Numbered from the stretch's first letter, positions 23,231-36,815 are shown. The stretch is DNA of 64,000 nt from Rhizophagus irregularis (GCF_026210795.1 NC_089450.1:124001-188000), one strand, 5' to 3'. A program made the numbers and translations. The notes: generated by a model from the letters alone, not told the origin.

Positions 23231-26200
23231 AATTTATTTAATATTTCAATTAAAGCAAATAAAATAAATAAATATGAAAACATGAATAATAAAAAGAATT
23301 TAGATTTGCGATTTTGAAAATTTAAAATTCAATGTTAATATAAACATGTAATCTACAACTGAATTTTGGACATGAAACTTATTTAACAACCAATTAAAAA
23401 GATATGTACATGACAATTTTAGTTTTGTTAAATTTCAGAAGTTTCATCAAATTTTGGACATTTTGCCAGGTTTTGGCAGTTTCAGAATAGCTGAAACTGA
23501 AACTTAAAATGGGCAAAACGTTTCACTAATCACAAAACAGTTTCATCCAAAACATTAATCGCAAAACAGTTTCGCCTAAAACATTAATAAAAAATACACT
23601 TTTTTTATTTTTTTAGTCATATGATACCAGCTGGATCCAAAAAATTTTAAAATAAATGTTTTTTTTTTATTATTTAATTTATATTTTAAATTTTTCATGC
23701 AGATCACCAGATAGGAAAAAAATTATTAAAGATAATAAATTTTTTTTCAAATTATTAGGTAGGAAAAAAATTTATGTTTTTTTAACCAATCATATTTCAG
23801 AAATCATCTAATTTTTTTTTAAAATAAATTATTTTTCTGGACAACCAGATTACTTTTTATTATTTATATTCATAAAAAATGAACTATTTTATTTATATGA
23901 CCTATTTACAAAAAAAATTTTTTTAAAATATTTTTTGCAATAAAATTTTAAGTTTAGCCAATCAAAAATTAGTTAAATTAAAAATCAGCTGTCAGGTATT
24001 TTTAAATATTTTCTGTAATTTTCTGATGATACAATAATAAATGAAAATAACTTCTATTTTGAAAATAATAACAGTATAGCAAATTATTTTTAATTTTCTA
24101 CTGGTATATAAAATTTAACAACTAGCTTACCCTATAAAAAAAAAAAATTCTTTAAAATGTACTTAAAATATATAAGTACATTTTAAATATATTTTAAAGA
24201 ATTTTTTTTATAGGATTAATATCATTTAATTGAATTTATAAAAATAATCTTTAGTAATTTTTTAAATAATCTTCAATTTAATAATTATCGCCGTTTTCAA
24301 AATGATGTGTGCAATATTGATCATCTGATTAAAAAAAATTTCCAGATTTTCACTGAATATTTTAAACTCAATATATGTTTCGCATTCTTTTCTAACTATT
24401 ACCTAAGATTCCCTGCCAGAACTTGTGTTAATAGGTTTATTTACAGCTTTTCCTTGAGTTATAAGTCAATTTATTATATACAGTTTTGAGTTTCTTTCGT
24501 CCAAAGTTTGAGATTATTGGCAATTATTGAGTTTACCATCAATAACTAATGATTTTCTCTAAAACTTTAACGTTCTTACATTTTTTTTCTATTCACAGAT
24601 ACCATTTTCTCTCTTTTTATAATAATTATAATCAATTACATTAATAGTGTTAATAAATTTTGTAAGTAATTTTAAATTTTTTGCCTATTACATTATATTG
24701 CATTATTATAAAATAATTTAGTATTTTTGGTTAATTAAAAGGTTTTAAAAGGCTATATAAAGTTTTTCTGTAAATATTGGAATGTTTAGAATTTAGATTT
24801 ATTGAATTTTAGCGAAACTATCTAACTGTGTATGCTTATTTTTACAATTTTATAACAATAGATATTTTATGCTTCAAAACAAGTTAAAAGCTAAGTTAAA
24901 AAATTAAATAAGTTATTTAACAGGTATGGTGTTGCTTAGACTAAAGTTTTATCAAGTTTAAATGGTTATTTTAAAAAATTCTAAACATTTTTATAATAAT
25001 GATATTGACTTTGTATTTATTTTCTCTTTATCTTTACAGAAATTCTATATGAAAATTTGGAATTTTTATATTGTAAAATTGAAGCCTTATAAGGATTTAA
25101 TTTGTAATTGTATAAAGGAGAGATTGAAATTATAAAACAAATAAAATTTTAAATAAAAATTAATTTTTTCGCGAAGCAATGATTTTTTTCACTTATTGTC
25201 ACATACTCACATGACCGTTAAAATATTTGATTAGCCAATTTTATTTATTTTGATCATATGACTAATAATCATAATCAGTATTCGAATTTCATGCATGATC
25301 GAGCTGCATATACCATTTTGAAAATGGCGATAAATCTTATACTTGGATATTTTTTTATATCAAGAAAAAAGATTATAATAAATTTATGACAAAATACTTA
25401 TGTAGATAGGACTGTTTTTTTTTCATTAATTTTATTTATAAATATTTTTCTTTTATTTTTTCTATAATTTTTATTTCATTTATATATAAAATTTTCTATT
25501 TTATTTTCTTTTATATTTATATTTTTTTTTTATATTTTTATATTTTAGATTTGTAATTTTATTTTAAGTTATGTGTTTAGGTTACTTTAAAACTTTTCAG
25601 TACTTTTTTTAATACTGTATTAAGGTATCCTATAAGAATTACATTGCCATTTATATATTTAATCTTTTGCAATAATATTAAGACTTCTAAATAATCTAAT
25701 ATGAAAGTAGAAAAATTCGTGCAACTTATTAGTTTAGCTTTTTGTCTATTATATTATCTATGTCAATGGTTATTAGATCTAACAATTTGTATGCAAACTT
25801 TTATTTAAAGTAGTATATTGATGAAATAGATAAAAAAGCGATTAGATAGACTTTATTTTACAGAAACAAAAAATTTATGATATTAGATAAATTAATAGTT
25901 AATTATAATTTGGTTAATTAACTGTTATTTAACTATTGATTAATTTTATAATTTTAGTTAAAATATATTAATTTATTAGTTTAAATTAATCATATAATTT
26001 AAATTTCTTTTTTGATTAGTTAATTTATAATTAACTAAATTAATTATTAATTAACCAATTTTAGTTAAATATAATTAATCAAATTAACTATTAATTAATT
26101 ATAGTTAATTAACCCTCATTTCTATATTAGAGCATAACAGGTTCTACAATTTTTATGAACAATGAAAATAAGGCTTATCAAGTTAAGATCATTTCACTGA

Positions 26201-26638
26201 ATTTCAATTCAGTTGTTACCCAACAGTTTGACAGTGTATATGTAAATATAGTAATTAATAATGTTAAATAAACAATAAGTTTTTCTTTACTTTTGTAATT
26301 AGACTTTTTTTATATTTAATAAATTATTATATGCATTGCAAAAAAAAAAGAATTTTACTAACTTGCTTCCTAAATTAAATAATCTAGGTTAAATTACTTC
26401 CTTAAAATTTATATTTTACATTAATATTTTTTTTTTAAAAAAAAAATTATTTGTATTATTATCTATTTTACTTTATATAGATTTTATTTATTTGAATATT
26501 ATAGAGTATAATGACCAAATTTTTTTACATGTCTTTTATTTTTAGCAATTTCTATTTGTATACGGAATGTTTGAACCCGGATCATGTGATTATTGCCATT
26601 TTGACTAATAATATAAACTTCAAAATTAGTAGATAAAT
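23231..26638. other. Gene-free A/T-rich DNA with simple repeats
   Basis: No supported gene. It includes a small foldback at 24131-24214 and a low-complexity TTAATTAAC-type block (25880-26120). The frame at 24307-24489 has no recognisable domain. Confidence 0.5.
24131..24214. repeat. 84-bp foldback element
   Basis: Inverted ends CCTATAAAAAAA and TTTTTTTTATAGG enclose complementary ATTCTTTAAAATGTACTT / AAGTACATTTTAAA arms, so almost the whole segment can pair with itself. Confidence 0.6.
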
Positions 26639-26850
26639 GGATTTTTGCCTGCTTTACAAGTTTACCTAAAGCATTAAAGGTGCTTTTGAATGTCAGTTTT
26701 GACTTTACCTATGAATAATTGATTTTGCTAACGTTTCTTAAAAAAAATTTAGGAAATGATCAGCAAAGACAGTTTTTCATATGTAAGTCAAAAACAGCAT
26801 TTAAAACCCCTTTGATGCCTTAAGTAAACTTGCAAAGCAGTCAAAAATAC
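26639..26850. repeat. Foldback MITE, 212 bp
   Basis: Two arms of about 100 bp are inverted copies. The left reads GGATTTTTGCCTGCTTTACA and the right, reversed, reads GTATTTTTGACTGCTTTGCA; both continue with 'AGTTTAC(C/T)TAA(A/G)GCAT(T/C)AAAGG' and 'TTTTGACTTxACxTATGAA'. No coding content. Divergence between arms indicates an old copy. Confidence 0.75.
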
Positions 26851-27369
26851 ATATATTACATAGAAAAAGCAAAAGGGTGTGACATTGGTGTCATTATATT
26901 TCATATGACCTATATTCAAATATCTCATATAAACTTTGAAATTTCTTTATTTTTTATTGTAATCATAATTTACATTTTTTTTAAAAATTTGGGTAAAATT
27001 ATATAATTATATAAATTTACTAATGGTTAAATTATCCAGATTAAATCACATTAGATTAAAATTAATCTTATACTATATAATAATTTTATAGGTAATTATT
27101 ATAATTAAAATCCATGAAAATCTATAAAAAATCTATGAAAATACTATGAAATATTAAATTTTAGTATTTTATCTTTTAATTTTAAATATCTAAACTATTT
27201 CAGTTTAGTTAAATGACTAAATTTTTCAGTTTGACTTAGAATCACTAATAGAATATATCTTATTTATAAATAAGTTGTAAATTCATGTAACTTCTTTTTT
27301 TAAATAAAATTACCATTCTCTTTGAATATAATTTAACAATAATACTGTATAAAAAATTAATTGGATCTA

Positions 27370-27844
27370 TTCCTTAAACTGTAGGGGTTAAAATAAATTT
27401 TAAAAATTTTTGAATTTTTAAAATATCTTAAGATCTAGTGATCATAGAAAGATGAAATTATATTTGTTAGATTCCTCTTATTTAGGCGCATTTAATGGTA
27501 ATAAAATCATAACTCTAAAATTGATAGATAAAAAGTTATATTAATTTATAAATTTTTAGATTTTATAAGTTATCCTGTTACATAATATTTGTAGAAGGAC
27601 AATTTTATTTCTATCAGATTCTTCTCATTAAGACGCATCAAATGGTGGTAATTTTATATTTCTAGGTTTAATGGATAAAAATCATTAATCAAATTGAACT
27701 TTTTTTTCGATTTTTACTTAGAAAATACTATAAAATTTATTACAAAAATATTGGTTTATATAATAAAATATTTTAAGATATTTAAGTGTCTTTAATTAAA
27801 AAACAAAATTGCAGGCAAATTTGGCTGCAAAACAGTTTAAGGGA
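27370..27844. mobile_element. Nonautonomous TA-flanked element with palindromic modules
   Basis: Ends TTCCTTAAACTGT and, reversed, TCCCTTAAACTGT are flanked by TA on both sides (27368-27369, 27845-27846). The interior holds two diverged copies of the GAGACG module (27465-27510, 27610-27655), facing each other. Short TIRs and imperfect modules suggest an old mariner-type MITE. Confidence 0.6.
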
Positions 27845-29303
27845 TATATATGATCTGCAAATTCTGAATTATTAATAGATTATTTAAGATTTTGAAATTC
27901 TTTTTTATAATTATAGCAAATTACAGAATAATATTTCTAGGTTTTAACTGCTTTAATTTGTAATTAAACCAATAGAAGTTATAATTGAAATTAATTAAAA
28001 GTTAATAAAATGTTAGTAGATTTACAATTTTACTAATTCTGTTTTACCTTTTTACTTATTCTTGCTCACGTTAATGAGGATGTGTAATATTTAAAATTAT
28101 AGCATTCAATCTTTCTTAAAAAGATCTTATCACGTGATTTTCAAGGAAAATTTATTATTATTCATATTCGGGATTTTCATTTAAATTTTCATTAATATAA
28201 TCAGAATGAAAGAACTTGGTATTAGATAATCTATAATTATTATACAATGCCGTAGTAATTACTTATCATGAGATGCATAAATAAACAATTAGCGTCATAT
28301 GAATGAAATAAATAAAACAAAGCCTTTTCTAAACATTAAGCCTTAATTTATAATTTGTATGATTCATACGGAAACTGATAATTAATAAGCCCCGTAAATC
28401 CGTTCCACTCTTCTGAATTAAGGTCAGAAACTTTCTTTATAGAATTTTTAGGTAATCTTTTTTACTGTAAATCAAGCAAAACTCGAAATAATAACGTTCG
28501 AAAATCTCGGGTGAATTCTACACGCATTTTTTACTTTCGGGCATCTGCGGCTGGTCCTTTACTAACGATTAAAGAAGCAGCTAAACTTAAAAAGAATCTA
28601 AATTAGTTTCAGGAAAGGTTTAAATTCCGCCCACATATGATTATTATATTATTTATTAATCATCCAATTATCCTTATTCTTTTACTGATTTACGTAACAC
28701 TGCACATAACATTTTTTTATTATTATTTATTGTGCTTATAATTTAAACCAATAAAAAAAGAAAAAGTTCAGTACGCTATATTTAGTAAAAGATATGCCAA
28801 ATGCACTTGCGGTACATTGCTTAGAGATTACAAATATTTTGTTATTACAAAATATCTAACTCAGCTACTAAAATATTATTGATTAACAATATAATTTGTG
28901 GTTATTAAAAATGATGAAACTTGTCGTTTCAAAAATTGATGCTAGTCTTTATAGTGTGAATACAATGTGAAAAAAAAAGTTGGCTATCATTTTTACTTAT
29001 ATATCACTTTAAAGCACTATTGATGTAATATAAAGTATATAATATATTTTTATGCAAAAAAAGGTAAACAATGTCTTGATTCCGATATTCGGAAAGTATG
29101 TTGTAAATGATGCAGCTAATCATTCAAGCCGATCTCAATTTTATTCTATAAATATCATTCCATCCACTTATTTATTAAAGAATAAATTTCTTTCCTTAAC
29201 ACAACTTTTTCAACATAAAATTTAATTTTTTACTTTGTGAATTTAATTTTTTTTTTTTTTTTTTGCGGTTATCATTTCCCCTCTCCTTTCGTAAAGTAGC
29301 ATA
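27845..29303. other. Gene-free upstream region of BTB-TLDc gene
   Basis: No supported gene or repeat, apart from the candidate promoter listed separately. 28490-28600 is less A/T-rich but shows no tRNA or rRNA signature. Confidence 0.4.
29147..29290 (+). promoter_or_regulatory. Candidate promoter of the BTB-TLDc gene
   Basis: A TATAAAT box at 29147-29153 is followed by a pyrimidine-rich leader (29160-29290, ending CCCCTCTCC) before the ATG at 29304. Position and composition suit a fungal promoter, but no transcript evidence is available. Confidence 0.35.
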
Positions 29304-30835
29304 ATGTCAGAATTTTTTACTAGTCTTTCAAAAGATTTTAGCGTATTACTTGATCATTCAGACGATTATAATGTTATTATTAGAGTCGGCGATGAAAAAA
29401 ATGAAAAAACGTTTCAAGCCCATTCAGTAATTCTTAGAGCAAGATCACCATACTTTAAAAGAGCGTTATCAAATGATTGGGCTAGAAAAGAAGATGGTTC
29501 TACGGTATTTACAAAACCAAATGTTTCTCCAGCTGTTTTCGAAATAATTCTCAAGTAAGTTGTTATGTTTAAGGATGTAAAACGTTTTAAATCAACACCG
29601 AAATGAAATTAAATTTTACGATGCTTTTCTCTTTTGAAAAATTAAGGTATATATATTCTGGAACTATAGATTTAAATAATCAAGATCCGTCACATATTCT
29701 CGAATTACTTATTGCATCAGACGAGTTATTATTGCAAGAATTATTTAATCATGTACAAGATTATTTATTACATAACAAATCAGAGTGGATGAAAAAGAAT
29801 GTAGTTAGAGTGCATCGTACGATAAACCCACGTGAAGGATGTAAAAGGTTACAAGATTTTTGTTTAGAAACGATTTGTAAAAATCCTTTATTGGTGTTCA
29901 AATCTGAAGATTTTTCAACATTTGAGGAATCATTATTATTACCATTATTATCTAGAGATGATTTACAAACCGAAGAAATTGAAATTTGGGATCATTTAAT
30001 TCAATGGGGTATTGCTCAAATGAATTTTTCATCATCTGGTGAATATGATGATTGTTCTCTTGTTCCAGCTGTAAATGTTTCTAAATGGGAGAAAAAGGAT
30101 TTTAAAGAATTACAAAGAATTCTAAAAAATTGCATACCTTTAATAAGATTTTTTGAAATTTCTTCAACTGATTTTTATGATAAAGTTTGGCCTTATAATT
30201 CAATTTTACCAAAAGATTTAAGAGAAGATATAATTAAATTTCATTTTAAACCAAGTAGTAGACCTATTAGTCCATTGCATAAACCAAGATTGATTCCATT
30301 TGATTCAACATTAATAAAACAAGAACATGTAGCAAGATTGTGTGATTGGATAGATAGAAAAGATGGTAAACCTTATAAATTTGAAGATATTCCATATAAA
30401 TTTAAATTATTAGTTAGAGGTAGTAAAGATGGGTTTGAATCCGAAATTTTTCATGAAAAATGTGATCATAAAGGTCCAACTATTGTTGTAATGCAAATAG
30501 CTTATTCGGGTGAATTAGTTGGTGGTTATAATCCTATTGAATGGACGACTGGGGATTCTCGTATTACAACTCAAAATAGTTTTCTATTTAGTTTTCCTAA
30601 ACAAGGTAATATCGCGGACGCTAAATTATCAAGAGTAAGTAGACCTGGTTATGCTATACGTGTAAAAGATAAATCTCATGGCCCTTGTTTTGGTGACAAA
30701 GATTTATGGATGAAACAAAATTTTAATGCTTATGATAGTTGTTCTTCCGATAAAGATGATTATCAAGAGAGAGTTACTACTTTATCTAAATTTTGGGTAT
30801 TAGAATATGAAGTATTTCAAGTAGTTAAAAAGTGA
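29304..30835 (+). CDS. BTB-BACK-TLDc domain protein
   Basis: Two exons (29304-29554, 29647-30835) encode 479 residues. Joining AA to G across a 92-bp intron gives EIILKYIYSGTIDL, the expected end of a BTB domain. The BTB spans about residues 15-115: YNVIIRVG, FQAHSVILRARSPYFKRAL, KYIYSG. A BACK-like helical region (about 120-215) holds CLETI and FESEDFSTFEESLLLPLLSRDDL-type text. The C-terminal third (about 300-475) is a TLDc domain: LLVRGSKDGFESEIFHEKCD, TIVVMQIAYSGELVGGYNP, FLFSFP, GPCFGDKDLWM. TLDc domains are linked to oxidative-stress protection and V-ATPase regulation in other eukaryotes. This architecture is greatly expanded in Rhizophagus. Intact, with a putative TATA box upstream. 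Partners unknown. Confidence 0.93.
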
Positions 30836-31296
30836 ATAGGGGTAAAAGGAGGGAACTAAAATAGGGGAAACAGGGGTGAATAACTCCCGATTTTTATACT
30901 ATTCTACGAATAATCCATAAATGAACAATTTCAACTATTCAACACTTTTTTTGCATATATTATTCACACATATATATTGGTTTTGTTTTACTTAATTTAT
31001 TTGCTTTTAATAAATTTTTTTTTTTTAAACTATAAAACAGTCCCGGGTTAAATGTTTATAATTTGCGGAAATCTCTTACATATGTCTGATTTTTAAAGAT
31101 CAAAATCACGTGTAATTTGCGGAAATACTATGAGACTAATGCGTTAATTTTTTTTTATTTTTACTAAGGTTACTAAAAAAGTTACATTAAAAAGTTACAT
31201 TAAAAAGTTACATTAATTAATATTAATTAATAGTTATTACAAATTTAAAATAAAAAAAATGTTATATTAATAAATATATTATAAAGGAAAAAAAAA
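30836..31296. other. Convergent 3' spacer
   Basis: This is the spacer between the BTB-TLDc stop and the anoctamin stop. It contains three tandem AAAAAGTTACATT units (31175-31215) and A/T-rich DNA. No gene seen. Confidence 0.5.
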
Positions 31297-34200
31297 TTAT
31301 TGTGACTTAAATTTTTTAGTAAATCTATGAGGTAATAATAAAGAACCTTTTTCAGAAAATAAAGAAGAATCATCTTTTTTATCACTCCAATATTCATCCA
31401 ATACGGGTGATTCACCTTCTAACACTAATCTAGAAAGATAACGTTCTCTCTCTATTGCAATTCTAACTTTATTTGGTACATCCGGTATCATATACGCAAA
31501 CATTAATTTAATAATAAACACAAGATGCTTTTTGTTAAATAAAATAAATAATTAGTAAAATAAATAATTTAAAAGATACAAAAAATAATATTTTATATAA
31601 TTTACCTCAAAGGCAAGTACAAATACGAGTCTAGCAACTAACAATCTATTTTCATCATCACCTGTATATTTTTTAAATTGATTTTCCATCCATCTTGAAT
31701 GAAAAGCTATAATTACTGCATTTGTTAATACTGCTATGAATGATACTATGTTCATAATTTTTTCCCACATTCCTAAGTCTTGTGCTTGATACCCGACTGG
31801 TCTTTGTAACGTTTTAATATACTATCGAAGAGTTTTTTAGAATAAGTTATACGTTTAATAAAGACATGTAAAAATATTCTTTATTTACTTACTTTGAGGC
31901 CGTCAGATCTTATTTCTGTAGCATTATTAATCCAAGCAAACAATGGTGATAATGGAAAAGCAACCCCAAATAACGCAAGAAATCCAAATTGAATTACCAT
32001 TTCTTCATATTCGGTCCTAATGGAATCCGAAGATCCCGCCAAATGATCATCTTCTATCCATTGTGGAATTTCTTTATTCTTCCTGCCGGAATCTGCATAC
32101 TTTTTTTCCAACGATTCTCGATCCAATGCGGATTTAGCTTTATTCCATTTACTCATTAACCATCTTTAAATGAAATTTTTTCATGTTAGAAAAGAAGAAA
32201 TTTTTACTCTTCTCAAGAAATTTTAATGAAGTATACTACATACGGAATTAAAATTTCTTGAATTTGCCCAATAAGTTGTTTACCAATAAAAATAATTGCA
32301 AGTTGAATCGTAAGTAAAGTCAACCCTCTGCCCTAATTAGGAATAAATATTTTTTAGGAGATAGAAATTTAATAGCTAATAAATAAACAATATACTCACT
32401 TGTTGAATACACCTCTCGCGACATGCATCGTCCTAATAAATAGAGAAAATTATTATAAATAGATTCTAAGGGGTGAGATTAACGATTTAAGAATCTTTAT
32501 TATAAGCAACTTACATTACAATTATTTTCACATGATCTGCCCTATTTAATGGAAGAAGAAAAAAATTATAAAAACTAAATAGGGAATTTAATAATCTAAT
32601 TGTGAAGTAACTTACTCCAGAAAACATAAGATAAATCAATGCAGAATAAAAATTGATAAAGTCAAAGAGATATGCTTTAAGAATTAATGAATCTACGACA
32701 AAAAGAATTTGTTAAAAAAAGATCCCTATTTATATAAAATTCAACCTTTTAAACATATACAGTACCTTCGAACTGAGTTTCAGTTTTATGATTCTCGAAA
32801 TCCGTAAGAAATCTTGCTACATTTTTATATATCTAATCAAATAATGAACTTACAATCCAATTCATTATAATAATAATAATAGTAATAATAATAAAAAATT
32901 AAAAGAAAATTTACCAGATTTAATATAATAATAGTGGCTAAATTTATAATAGCGGTAATAACTGGTCCTACATATTTAACATTTTTAACCACTTGCAAAT
33001 TCTCCGGAAATAATAATAAAGCTCCCACAGTTACAAGTACGATTCCAATCTAAATAGGAAAATATTTGTGCATAAATATACTTTTTATACAATGAATCAG
33101 CATATGAATTTTTACTTACCGAAACTAAAACTATCGCTACTGATATAAAAATTTTTACTAACTTTTCTCTAAAGGGAAATACAATTTCTTTTTTCAAAGT
33201 AATTAAAGATACCCGAAGTGCTAAAAAACGAATAAATAAAAATTAATTTTATTATTCGATTATAAATTCTTGAATATAATAATATTAATTTACTAGTTCC
33301 GTAAAATTCGGGTCTTGGAAGTTCATCTTTTTCATAATCAATAACATCCCAATCATATTGTATTGATGCATTTACCCTTTTCCATGTTTCTAAAAAAAGT
33401 GTGGCCCAAATTGCCATAAAGAGTGCATAAGGTGCCGTGAGTGCATTGTCCCAAATTGCTGCAATTTTATCGTTATTATTTTCGAAATTTGATCTAAAAA
33501 CAAAAAAGATCTATTTATAATTTCAATTAAATATCTTAGGGCGAATGAAATTATTATAAATATTTACCTTGACATGTAAATTAATCCATGAATTACTACA
33601 ATTACACCTGCAATACTTGCTATAGATAACCATGACGTGTAAAAACCTATAATAATATTGATATGATTTCATAGTTGAGCATGATTACTTTTTTTAAAAG
33701 TATATATTAATTATATTAATTAATTATTTATTACCTAACCAAGCAAAATATAAAGCCAATTTTTCACCGAAATAAGCTCTTATTTTATCTATCGGTTGCC
33801 TCTTAAAGCCTCTTTTAACCCATTTTTCTTCTAATGTAGCTCTTGGATTATTATTTTCTTTTGAATCATCTTTATATTTTGAAGGACCATCATGAATTGG
33901 ATAAAGTTCATCATAAATGCCTTTTTTAATAAGTTTTTTAATTTCCAAACTTTCTATTTTTCTATTAACATATACCGTTTTTCCATCTGGTGAGGTTTCT
34001 TTTTTGTTAATAAGATTGGCCGTAATAATCACTCTATGAACCATTAAATTCCTCCTTGAAGTATTAAAGAAGTTTAATGCAATGTCTGCTTTGCTTTTTT
34101 TAGATTCTGCTCCCTCATAACTTCTTAAATGCTCTCTTTTAAAAATCGATGAATCTTTTTTGAGCTCTATATCATATACAAAATGTTCAATAATCTTGGT

Positions 34201-35067
34201 AAGTATAGTATCAGATGATCTAACATATTCATCAAGAATCGACAAATCACTAGGTAAACTTTCTTTCTAAATAAAGGAATAAATCATTAATACTTTTTTT
34301 TGAAAAAAAAAAATTTTAAACTTACATTTAACCGAACTTTAAGCCTTATTCGTTGAGCCATTTCACACAATGTATTAAATGGAGCAATGATTTTAACATA
34401 AGTATAAATTCCATCTGGATCAACTTCACGTTCGAGAATTAATCCAGCTTGAAGTAATAAAATCTCAAAGTTATCACGCGTTATTTGTTTTTCATTTCGA
34501 TGCTCATCTTTTTTGTCATCCTTATATCTTATAATAAAATCTGGTAACGGATAATTATATACCACTTTTGCAAGCGCATCAGAATTACGATATTTATCAG
34601 GATCTAAAAAATAATTATTTATGGATGTTAGTAATAACGTATACATTTGCTGCGCCATGGGTTTTCCGAAATCTTCCGAAAAAACTTTATCTTACCAAAC
34701 TTCAAAATTGTATCTTCAAGACTACGATTACGATCTTCTTCGTGCCATTCTTTGATTTCGTGATATAAATTTTGATCTTCTTTATTGATTAAAAGTAAAG
34801 TACGATGATCTTCAACTATCTCAGGAATAATTTCCAATTTTACTAATTCATCATCGTCATCGCCTTCAAGTGATGTTGATGAACGATTCGAATGTCCAAG
34901 AAAATTAAATATTTTATGTGTATGTTCATCTTTAGGTTTTTTTTCCTTGAAATAATGTATAAAAAATTAATATTTTGACATAAAGGTATTAGAAAAAAAA
35001 AATATCAATTCCTTACTTCCGATATTGTAATTTCTACTTGGTCATTATTTTCTTGTTTGTCTGCCAT
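31297..35067 (-). CDS. Anoctamin/TMEM16 membrane protein, one apparent frameshift
   Basis: Fifteen exons on the minus strand: 35067-35017, 34945-34326, 34266-33735, 33646-33568, 33493-33294, 33220-33120, 33049-32915, 32832-32766, 32692-32616, 32541-32515, 32432-32400, 32332-32244, 32163-31893, 31821-31606, 31527-31297. The product is about 909 residues. Family marks include WATLFLETWKRVNASIQYDW, LIYLMFSGG with a Cys-rich loop, and EEMVIQFGFLALFGVAFPLS followed by FAWINNATEIRSDG, with several hydrophobic spans. Anoctamins are Ca-gated lipid scramblases or chloride channels of the plasma membrane or ER. Exon lengths total 2729 nt, one short of a codon multiple. The frame changes near 34690-34695 (ILKFGK to DKVFSEDFGKPM), as if one A were missing in GGTAAGATAAA. 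This may be a sequence error or a very recent lesion, since all else is intact. Confidence 0.92.
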
Positions 35068-36108
35068 TTTTTTTAAAAAATTATATTTTTTTAAATTATA
35101 CGATAGAAAAAAAAGGAAAGAAGAAGAATAAGTGTTCTGAATACCTAAATCCAGGCGGTTATTTATTTCACGCAATGACTATCATTTAGGTTTTTTAAAG
35201 ATATTGTATTACTTTACGTATAGATTGTGATGCATAATAGATATTTTTTAAATTACACAAAAAAAACCATTTGTCTTCATCCGACATACTTTCGCAAAAA
35301 TTTTATTTGTTCCTAGTTCGCCTCTTCTACGCCGTAAGTCCCACGAAGTATAAATGGTTAATATGATGATGATGATGAACGGCATCAATTAATAAGCAAA
35401 ATCACATGACTAATATGCACGTTAAACATTGTTACTAAACTGTATACTGTATAGTATTAAATTTGATTCCCTTTTATATACCTCTATATTTATATATGCA
35501 GTTCAGTCCCAATTAAAAAAATGTTGATCCCATAAATATAACAAATTCGCGAAATTTAATCTTAGAATTTCTTGGTAGAAATAGGACTCGGATATAAGTG
35601 GTCAATGTATATACTGTATGCATTATTGTTGCAACGTGATCCGAGCGATTTATTCTGTGCAATAAATTTTTCGAGTTAACCGTGTATATAAATATTGTGG
35701 CTACTCATTAGATTTTATTCGAGTAAATATCATCTCAAAAAGTATCAGGTATGAAGACTTTTGATTTCTGCGAATTCTTAAAAAACAACAACATACAGTA
35801 TATGATAATTTCTAAGCCAAGTTAGTTCTGATACTCTAATATAAATCTAAACTCTTAATCCTAACTAAATAAGAATTCTTAAAAACAGCATAAATGAAAT
35901 GATATTTTTTTTAAGTTACGAAATATTTCTTTTGCAGATGTGTGCTAAAATATAAATATACATTTTTCTCAAGTATAAAGTAGCGAGTGCGTTGAGCATG
36001 AATGGCTCATGATACCTTGATGCTCGCAGACACTGTAAATATAAATCCCGTGTTCTTGTACAAAGAAATTGACAACACAGTAAATTTTCAAATAACTCAA
36101 GAGTAACC
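35068..36108. other. Upstream DNA of the anoctamin gene
   Basis: About 1 kb containing the probable anoctamin promoter (minus strand) and otherwise no recognised gene. The frame at 35916-36116 lies beside a MITE insertion and was not accepted as an independent gene. Confidence 0.45.
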
Positions 36109-36648
36109 AGGACCAAGAAATATATATATAGGGGTCAGGTGGTGAAAAATTTTTTTACTATGAGCTGTACGCAGAGACTTTTTATATGAGTAGTACGCAT
36201 AATTGACACCTGATATTGAAAATCCTGCAAAAATATGCAAATAAAATTTCAGACATTAAGTTATTAATTATTTTATCATGGCTTCTATATTATTTATAAA
36301 ACCAAATACTAATGTGAAAAAATAGAATTTACCATTTTTTTAATAATATTTTTCTAAAATTTCACTTTTTAACCCTTAGAAATTTCTTTCAATTAATACT
36401 AAATATTACAATGCGGTTAATTAAATAAGTACGTACAGTAAATATATTATATATATAAGATTAGCCAAATTTAGGCCAAAAATACGCAAACTAATTTTTT
36501 ACATATAAAAATTTTGATAAAAAATACGCAATCTTGATGACCTAACTATAGATGAAAAATTCTAAAATTGTATGCAAATCAAAACTTTACTCACTATGAT
36601 AATGACGCATCTGTGTACCCTACCGCTATATATATATTTTTGGGTCCT
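36109..36648. mobile_element. 540-bp A/T-rich MITE
   Basis: Inverted ends AGGACCAAGAAATATATATA and, reversed, AGGACCCAAAAATATATATA are flanked by a 7-bp direct repeat AGTAACC (36102-36108, 36649-36655). No coding content. The 7-8 bp duplication would suit hAT-type insertion, but the superfamily is not certain. It has inserted into a Fic-like coding relic. Confidence 0.75.
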
Positions 36649-36655
36649 AGTAACC

Positions 36656-36815
36656 TAGCTACTCTTCCATTTCTATTCATAAAAGGATGTATATATAAGA
36701 AGTGAGAGAGAAAGCACACCCCAAATTTTGTAACTTCATCAACTCTTTCCCAAATTTTTCTTGAATATTGACGGAATAGTGCTTCTATTCTGTTCTCTAT
36801 TAAATTTGGTGCCAA
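36656..36815 (-). pseudogene. Fic-domain fossil fragment
   Basis: The minus strand encodes a short relic with the Fic (Fido) active-site loop HPFMNRNGRVARLL, close to the family consensus HPFxxGNGRxxR, and an upstream helix typical of the fold. Fic proteins usually transfer AMP or related groups to target hydroxyls. Only part of the domain is present, and the locus was split by the MITE at 36109-36648. It is treated as a broken, non-functional relic. The remaining neighbourhood offers no clue to its former partners. Confidence 0.7.

Noticed and set aside
28490-28610. Possible tRNA or small RNA gene because of lower A/T content
   Set aside because: No cloverleaf, A-box/B-box pair or known ncRNA pattern could be made out.
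34674-34696. A 23-bp intron that would reconcile the anoctamin frames
   Set aside because: Too short for spliceosomal removal, and it would delete KVFSED, which reads as natural coding; a 1-base loss is the simpler explanation.
35916-36116. 66-residue minus-strand frame
   Set aside because: It begins at the MITE junction and has no domain; left as part of the interrupted relic and not called as a gene.
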